From positions 62,001 through 126,000 of the forward strand of contig CAAEUE010000002.1 of assembly GCA_900759015.1 (NCBI GenBank): 64,000 nt of DNA, in the 5' to 3' direction. Below the pieces are notes generated by a model. The model made no database searches, was not told the DNA's origin, and saw nothing but the letters and a program-made list of their open reading frames with translations. The DNA comes from Clostridia bacterium. Its GTDB lineage: Bacteria; Bacillota; Clostridia; TANB77; CAG-508. Position 1 is the first letter of the stretch; the number at the start of each line of letters is the position of its first letter. Of this stretch, positions 60,190 to 64,000 are shown piece by piece. Both the position numbers and the translations under genes were made by a program.

Positions 60190-61473
60190 CTATTTTATTT
60201 TTGCATTTTTTACTACAAATTCTATTGCTTTTTCTGTTTCTAAGCTTCCTTTTATGTAATTCTTTAAAGCTGCATTTTCTTCTAAATCTTTAGCTTCTCT
60301 TCCATAGTTTTTAGCCATTTCTTCTATTTTTTCTTTTACATCTTTATCGTCTGCTTCAATTTTTTCTGCTTTTACTATTGCTTCGATTACTAATCTTGAT
60401 TTAACAGCTTCTTTTGCTTGTTCTTCATAATCTTTTCTGAATTCTTGTTCTGTTTTTCCTACCATTTTTAAGTAGTTTTCTAATGTTAAACCTTGATATT
60501 GTAATCTTGATTTCATATCATTTACCATGTTATCTATTTCAGAATCTATCATTCCAGATGGAATATCGATTTCTGTATTATCACAAACAGCTTTTACTGC
60601 TGCATCTTGTGTTTCGAATTTTACTTTTTCTTCGTTTTCTTTTTCTAATTTTTCTTTTATACTTGCTTTTAATTCTTTTAATGTATCAAATTCACTAACA
60701 TCTTTAGCAAATTCATCATCTAATTCTGGTAATTCTTTTTTCTTTATTTCATTTACTTTTACTTTAAATGTAGCATCTTTTCCAGCTAAATCTTTAGAGA
60801 AATATTCATCTGGGAATTTAACTTTAACGTCTTTCTCTTCTCCAGCTTTCATTCCTACTATTTGATCTTCAAATCCTGGGATAAATGTATTACTTCCTAT
60901 TTCTAGTTCGTAACCTTCAGCTTTCCCACCTTCGAATGCTTTTTCATCTACAAATCCTTCGAAATCTATTACTGCTATATTTCCTTTTTCTACTGGTTTA
61001 TCTTCTACTGTAACAATTCTAGAATTTCTTTCTTGCATATGTCCTAATTCGTGGTTTATATCTTCATCTTTTACAGTATACTCTACTTTTTTTAGTTCTA
61101 TACCTTTATATTTTCCTAATTTAACTTCTGGTTTTACTTGAACTGTAGCTGTAAATATTAAGTCTTTTCCTTTTTCCATTTGTTTGATATCAAATTCTGG
61201 ATAACTTACAGCTGTTATATCATTTTCTTTTAATTCTTTATCATATTCTTCTTTTAATATTTCGTTAAAAGCATCTTCGTAGAAAATACTTTCTCCATAA
61301 TATTTTTCTACTATTTTCATTGGTGCTTTACCTTTTCTAAATCCTGGTATATTAAAATATTTAGCTGTTTGGAAATACACTTTCTTCATTGCATCTTCAA
61401 ATTTTTCAGCTGCTACTGTAAATTCTAATTTTAATTCATTTTTGTTATCTGTTTTTTCAACTTTTATACTCAT
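60190..61473 (-). CDS. tig: Trigger factor
   Basis: Ribosome-bound chaperone and prolyl isomerase. The 427-residue protein has the ribosome-binding tail with FNIPGFRKGKAPMKIVEKYY (about 39-58, GFRxGKxP signature), the FKBP-like PPIase (VEKGNIAVIDFEGFVDEKAF, about 160-180) and the C-terminal arms. The start has only a weak ribosome site (AAAGGGT at 12-6 bases). Leads the tig-clpP-clpX group. Confidence 0.97.
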   Translation of the reverse strand: MSIKVEKTDNKNELKLEFTVAAEKFEDAMKKVYFQTAKYFNIPGFRKGKAPMKIVEKYYGESIFYEDAFNEILKEEYDKELKENDITAVSYPEFDIKQMEKGKDLIFTATVQVKPEVKLGKYKGIELKKVEYTVKDEDINHELGHMQERNSRIVTVEDKPVEKGNIAVIDFEGFVDEKAFEGGKAEGYELEIGSNTFIPGFEDQIVGMKAGEEKDVKVKFPDEYFSKDLAGKDATFKVKVNEIKKKELPELDDEFAKDVSEFDTLKELKASIKEKLEKENEEKVKFETQDAAVKAVCDNTEIDIPSGMIDSEIDNMVNDMKSRLQYQGLTLENYLKMVGKTEQEFRKDYEEQAKEAVKSRLVIEAIVKAEKIEADDKDVKEKIEEMAKNYGREAKDLEENAALKNYIKGSLETEKAIEFVVKNAKIK

Positions 61474-61594
61474 TTATTTTTCAACCCTTTCGCATTTATA
61501 ATACTTATAGTTTTTTTCGTGCTTTCATATTATATCATAAATTATGTGAATTGCAAGTCATTTAAGCAGAAATATTACAATAATTTTACATATA

Positions 61595-61999
61595 TTATTT
61601 ATTTATTTTATTTTTCATCTCTAACCATAATTTATTTAAGTCTTGATATAGTATTTTTTCTTCTACTTTTTCTGTGTCTACCCATAGTGTTTCTTCCTTA
61701 TCTTTAGGATTAATTTCTCTAGTAACTAGTCCTGTATCTTTTGCTAGATATAAATGAAGCTCTACATTTTCTCCAGCAGGAGTTAAATATTTTAAAATTC
61801 CAATTTCTTTTTCGTTAATTATTGAACATGTATGACCAGTTTCTTCTTCTGTTTCTCTTATTGCACATTCTTTTAATGTTTCACCTTCCTCTAAATGACC
61901 TTTTGGAAATGCATAACTATTATCTTTTTTGTTATAAACCAAACATATTTCTAGGCTTTGTAAATTTATTAATACTGTACCAGCTTTTAATATTTTCAT
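61595..61999 (-). CDS. Nudix hydrolase (diadenosine tetraphosphatase-like)
   Basis: A 134-residue Nudix domain with GHLEEGETLKECAIRETEEE (G-x5-E-x7-REUxEExG, about residues 34-55), complete in its catalytic residues. The short size and AGTVLINLQSLEICLVYNKK start suggest the bis(5'-nucleosyl)-tetraphosphatase (MutT/Ap4A) subclass. ATG follows AGGAGGT. Seventeen bases from the phosphoesterase gene. Confidence 0.88.
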   Translation of the reverse strand: MKILKAGTVLINLQSLEICLVYNKKDNSYAFPKGHLEEGETLKECAIRETEEETGHTCSIINEKEIGILKYLTPAGENVELHLYLAKDTGLVTREINPKDKEETLWVDTEKVEEKILYQDLNKLWLEMKNKINK

Positions 62000-62015
62000 T
62001 ATTTACCTCCTACAA

Positions 62016-62705
62016 TTAATAAATCTTTAGCAATTTAAAATTTGTATAATCACAACTTGTCATAATATATTCTATTCCATCAAGATTTTTTTCTACTACA
62101 AATTTGTGTGCAGGACCATGTAAATGTCCATAAATACATTTCTTTACATTATATTCTTCCATTATTCTTACAAAATCTGAGATTTCATCTATCTTTAATG
62201 GTGGATAATGTAAGCACGCAATAATTTCTTTATCTTGTCCAAATCTATTCACACCATCTTCCAAAGATAATTTTAGTCTTTGCTTTTCCCTATTGTATAT
62301 CTTTTCATCTTCATCCTGAAGTCCGCTAAAATTCCATCCTCTAGTTCCACAAATTATTTTATCTTCAAATTCATAGCTATTATTATATATAAAATCTATA
62401 TCTGTAAAACCAATACTATTTATATATTTTCTCATACTTGTTAAAGTCCCCCACCAATAATCATGGTTACCTTTTAACAATAGTTTTTTTCCTGGTAAAT
62501 TATGAATAAATTCAAAATCTTTAAATGTATCTTGAAGTTGCATTGACCAAGAAAAATCTCCACCTAAAATTACTAAATCATCTTCTTTTACTCTATTTTT
62601 CCAATCTTCCTGTATCTTATTTTCATAATCTTGCCAACCAAATATATCCATTGGTTTATCTGCATTAAATGATAAGTGCAAGTCTGAAATTGCATAGATT
62701 GACAT
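62016..62705 (-). CDS. Metallophosphoesterase
   Basis: The 229-residue protein has the calcineurin-like fold. DLHLSFNADKPMD (about 7-19), VILGGDFSW (about 43-51), LLLKGNHDYWWGTLT (about 75-89), CLHYPPLKIDEI, and GHLHGPAHKF carry the conserved Asp, His and Asn metal ligands. It resembles cyclic-nucleotide or phosphoprotein phosphatases of the YkuE/ YfcE-like class. The substrate is unknown. Same direction as the Nudix gene and tsaD (21-base gap). Confidence 0.86.
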   Translation of the reverse strand: MSIYAISDLHLSFNADKPMDIFGWQDYENKIQEDWKNRVKEDDLVILGGDFSWSMQLQDTFKDFEFIHNLPGKKLLLKGNHDYWWGTLTSMRKYINSIGFTDIDFIYNNSYEFEDKIICGTRGWNFSGLQDEDEKIYNREKQRLKLSLEDGVNRFGQDKEIIACLHYPPLKIDEISDFVRIMEEYNVKKCIYGHLHGPAHKFVVEKNLDGIEYIMTSCDYTNFKLLKIY

Positions 62706-62726
62706 TTTTCATCCTCTTTCTAATTT

Positions 62727-63716
62727 TTATAATTTTAAATTTGGTACAGCATTTAATTTTAAATCTGAGAAATTTCCTTTTAAGTAATTATAATATCCAG
62801 CTGATGCTATCATTGCTGCATTATCTGTACATAACTTAAGTTCTGGATAATATACTTTTATATTTTCTTTCTCTTCTAATTCTTTAAATGCTTTCCTAAT
62901 ATAGCTATTGGCAGAAACACCTCCTGCTAATGCTATTTTATGTATATTTGTATCCTTTACAGCTTTTTTTGTATTGTCTAATAAAATTTCTGCGACATCT
63001 TTTTCAAAACTTGCTGCTAAATCTGCTTTATTTATATCAGGTGTTTTATGATGTAAATTTATGATTGCTGTTTTTAATCCACTAAAACTAAAGTCCAAAC
63101 CATCTATATGAACTTTAGGTAAAACTATATTTGGAGTTCCTTCCTGTGCTAGTTTATCCATCTTAGGTCCACCCGGATATCCTAAGCCTATAACCCTTGC
63201 TATTTTATCAAAAGCTTCTCCTACCGCATCATCTCTGGTTTTACCCAATATCTCAAACTCTGTATAATCTTTTACTAAAACAAGTTGTGTATTTCCTCCT
63301 GATATTAGTAAGGTTAAAAACGGAGGTTTTAAGTCTTTATATGTTATATAGTTTGCTGCTATATGTCCTTGGATATGATTTACACCAATAAGTGGTTTAT
63401 TGGCTGCATAACTTAATGCCTTTGCATAAGATACTCCTACTAATAACGCTCCTACTAATCCTGGTCCATATGTACATGCTATTCCATCTACATCATCTAT
63501 TTTTATATTTGCTTCTTTTAGTGCTTCTTTCATTACAGGTGAAATATTTTCTACATGATTTCTGGATGCAATTTCTGGTACAACTCCACCATATAATTCG
63601 TGAATACTTATTTGTGTATTTATTACATTTGATAAAACTTCCCTACCATTTTTTACAATTGCTACAGATGTTTCATCACAACTTGATTCTATTCCCAAAA
63701 TTATTATATCTTTCAT
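62727..63716 (-). CDS. tsaD: tRNA N6-threonylcarbamoyladenosine transferase subunit TsaD
   Basis: Transfers the threonylcarbamoyl group to A37 of ANN-decoding tRNAs. It works with TsaB and TsaE, not in this window. The 329-residue protein has GIESSCDETSVAIVKNG (about 7-23), GVNHIQGHIAANYIT with HxxxH metal ligands (about 108-122), LLISGGNTQLVLVKD (about 131), FSFSGLKTAI and LAGGVSANSYIRKAF (about 262). Start follows AAAGGAG. Confidence 0.97.
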   Translation of the reverse strand: MKDIIILGIESSCDETSVAIVKNGREVLSNVINTQISIHELYGGVVPEIASRNHVENISPVMKEALKEANIKIDDVDGIACTYGPGLVGALLVGVSYAKALSYAANKPLIGVNHIQGHIAANYITYKDLKPPFLTLLISGGNTQLVLVKDYTEFEILGKTRDDAVGEAFDKIARVIGLGYPGGPKMDKLAQEGTPNIVLPKVHIDGLDFSFSGLKTAIINLHHKTPDINKADLAASFEKDVAEILLDNTKKAVKDTNIHKIALAGGVSANSYIRKAFKELEEKENIKVYYPELKLCTDNAAMIASAGYYNYLKGNFSDLKLNAVPNLKL

Positions 63717-63822
63717 TCTTTTCTCCTTTTATCGCTTAAAAGTATACCATCTATTCAGTTATAAGTAAAGTCATTACTGCATCTTCTTACTTCTTTTGCA
63801 TGTTTGCAATAAAAAAGGACTA

Positions 63823-63876
63823 TTCTTAAAATTCCGGTAAAACCGGGATTTTAAGAACGTCCCCAAATCCCTATTA
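63823..63876. repeat. Dispersed repeat copy 8, hairpin form
   Basis: TCTTAAAATTCCGG (63823-63836), loop TAAAA, CCGGGATTTTAAGA (63842-63856) make a near-perfect stem. The repeat then continues ACGTCCCCAAATCCCTA. Confidence 0.85.
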
Positions 63877-64000
63877 CTAAAATATTGCAAATCCTATGTT
63901 TAGTAAAAAGTTTAATATAGCATTTATTATTGGTGATGTAATTCTTGATGCTATTGGTGTTAACCAAATTATTATAAAAGCTATATAAAATATATTTTCA
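63877..64000 (-). CDS. Partial hydrophobic protein, 3' end only
   Basis: The minus strand carries 40 codons ending TAG at 63879-63877, with the 5' part beyond the window. The residues (ENIFYIAFIIIWLTPIASRI and so on to NIGFAIF) are mostly hydrophobic and suggest a membrane helix. Not recognised. A dispersed repeat follows immediately. Confidence 0.5.
   Translation of the reverse strand, partial: ENIFYIAFIIIWLTPIASRITSPIINAILNFLLNIGFAIF

Noticed and set aside
1..64000. CRISPR array or tRNA genes
   Set aside because: No regularly spaced direct repeats with unique spacers and no cloverleaf-forming segment with CCA-type ends was recognised. The repeats seen are short, irregular and not spacer-separated.

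Overview
The window is AT-rich (by eye roughly 28-30 % G+C) and carries the gene repertoire of a Gram-positive, spore-forming member of the Clostridia. The sporulation markers are gpr, sigK with a pro-sequence, ytxC, and a 24-codon spoVM-like gene too short for most gene callers. RBS motifs are strong (AGGAGG) and several starts are TTG. Nearly all genes are on the minus strand. No tRNA, rRNA, CRISPR array, prophage or transposase was seen, so this is mostly a conserved chromosomal backbone with single-gene insertions. Species-level placement is not possible from the sequence alone.

Layout. 1-8.6 kb: sugar and glycogen metabolism (pgi, alpha-glucan phosphorylase, then a DUF4912 protein with a lysine-rich tail beside a GH57 branching enzyme), a small gene with an in-frame stop, and ytxC. 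8.6-18.8 kb: gpr, three unrecognised genes (one a zincin-like protein lacking the catalytic Glu), holA and ruvC (each with a single-base frameshift near its 5' end), a glycogen debranching enzyme, a membrane-anchored YvcK, murB and ispH. 18.8-20.8 kb: an accessory patch with a broken small gene, a cupin and an unknown gene. 20.9-26.3 kb: the heat-shock operon hrcA-grpE-CYTH-dnaK-dnaJ with a CIRCE operator. 26.4-31.7 kb: an acquired-looking lipase-like gene, hemW-whiA-prmC, 6S RNA and sigK.

31.7-37.4 kb: a mixture of unknown proteins, a thioesterase, DJ-1, a NuoE-like protein and a DUF368 transporter whose 3' end is made of tandem repeats. 37.5-42.5 kb: U32 protease, AlkD, AI-2E transporter, mrnC, rbgA and a kinase. 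42.7-45 kb: small membrane proteins and an unknown gene. 45.2-51.4 kb: recG, rpmB, spoVM, nth, a secreted bactofilin-like protein, rpe and rsgA. 51.5-57.9 kb: an accessory block, then prkC-prpC-rlmN. 58-64 kb: clpX-clpP-tig, a Nudix hydrolase, a phosphoesterase, tsaD and a partial gene at the edge.

Themes. (1) Phosphorylase, branching and debranching enzymes and pgi together can build, trim and channel an alpha-glucan store. (2) Protein quality control is concentrated here (HrcA regulon, trigger factor, ClpXP). (3) A short dispersed repeat, consensus close to GGGATTTAAGGAACGTCCC plus AAATCCC, occurs at about ten places. It lies mostly between genes but twice forms the 3' end of a gene (ytxC and DUF368). 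(4) Four reading frames are interrupted by one base change each. For holA and ruvC this could be an assembly artefact, because those genes are normally kept intact.
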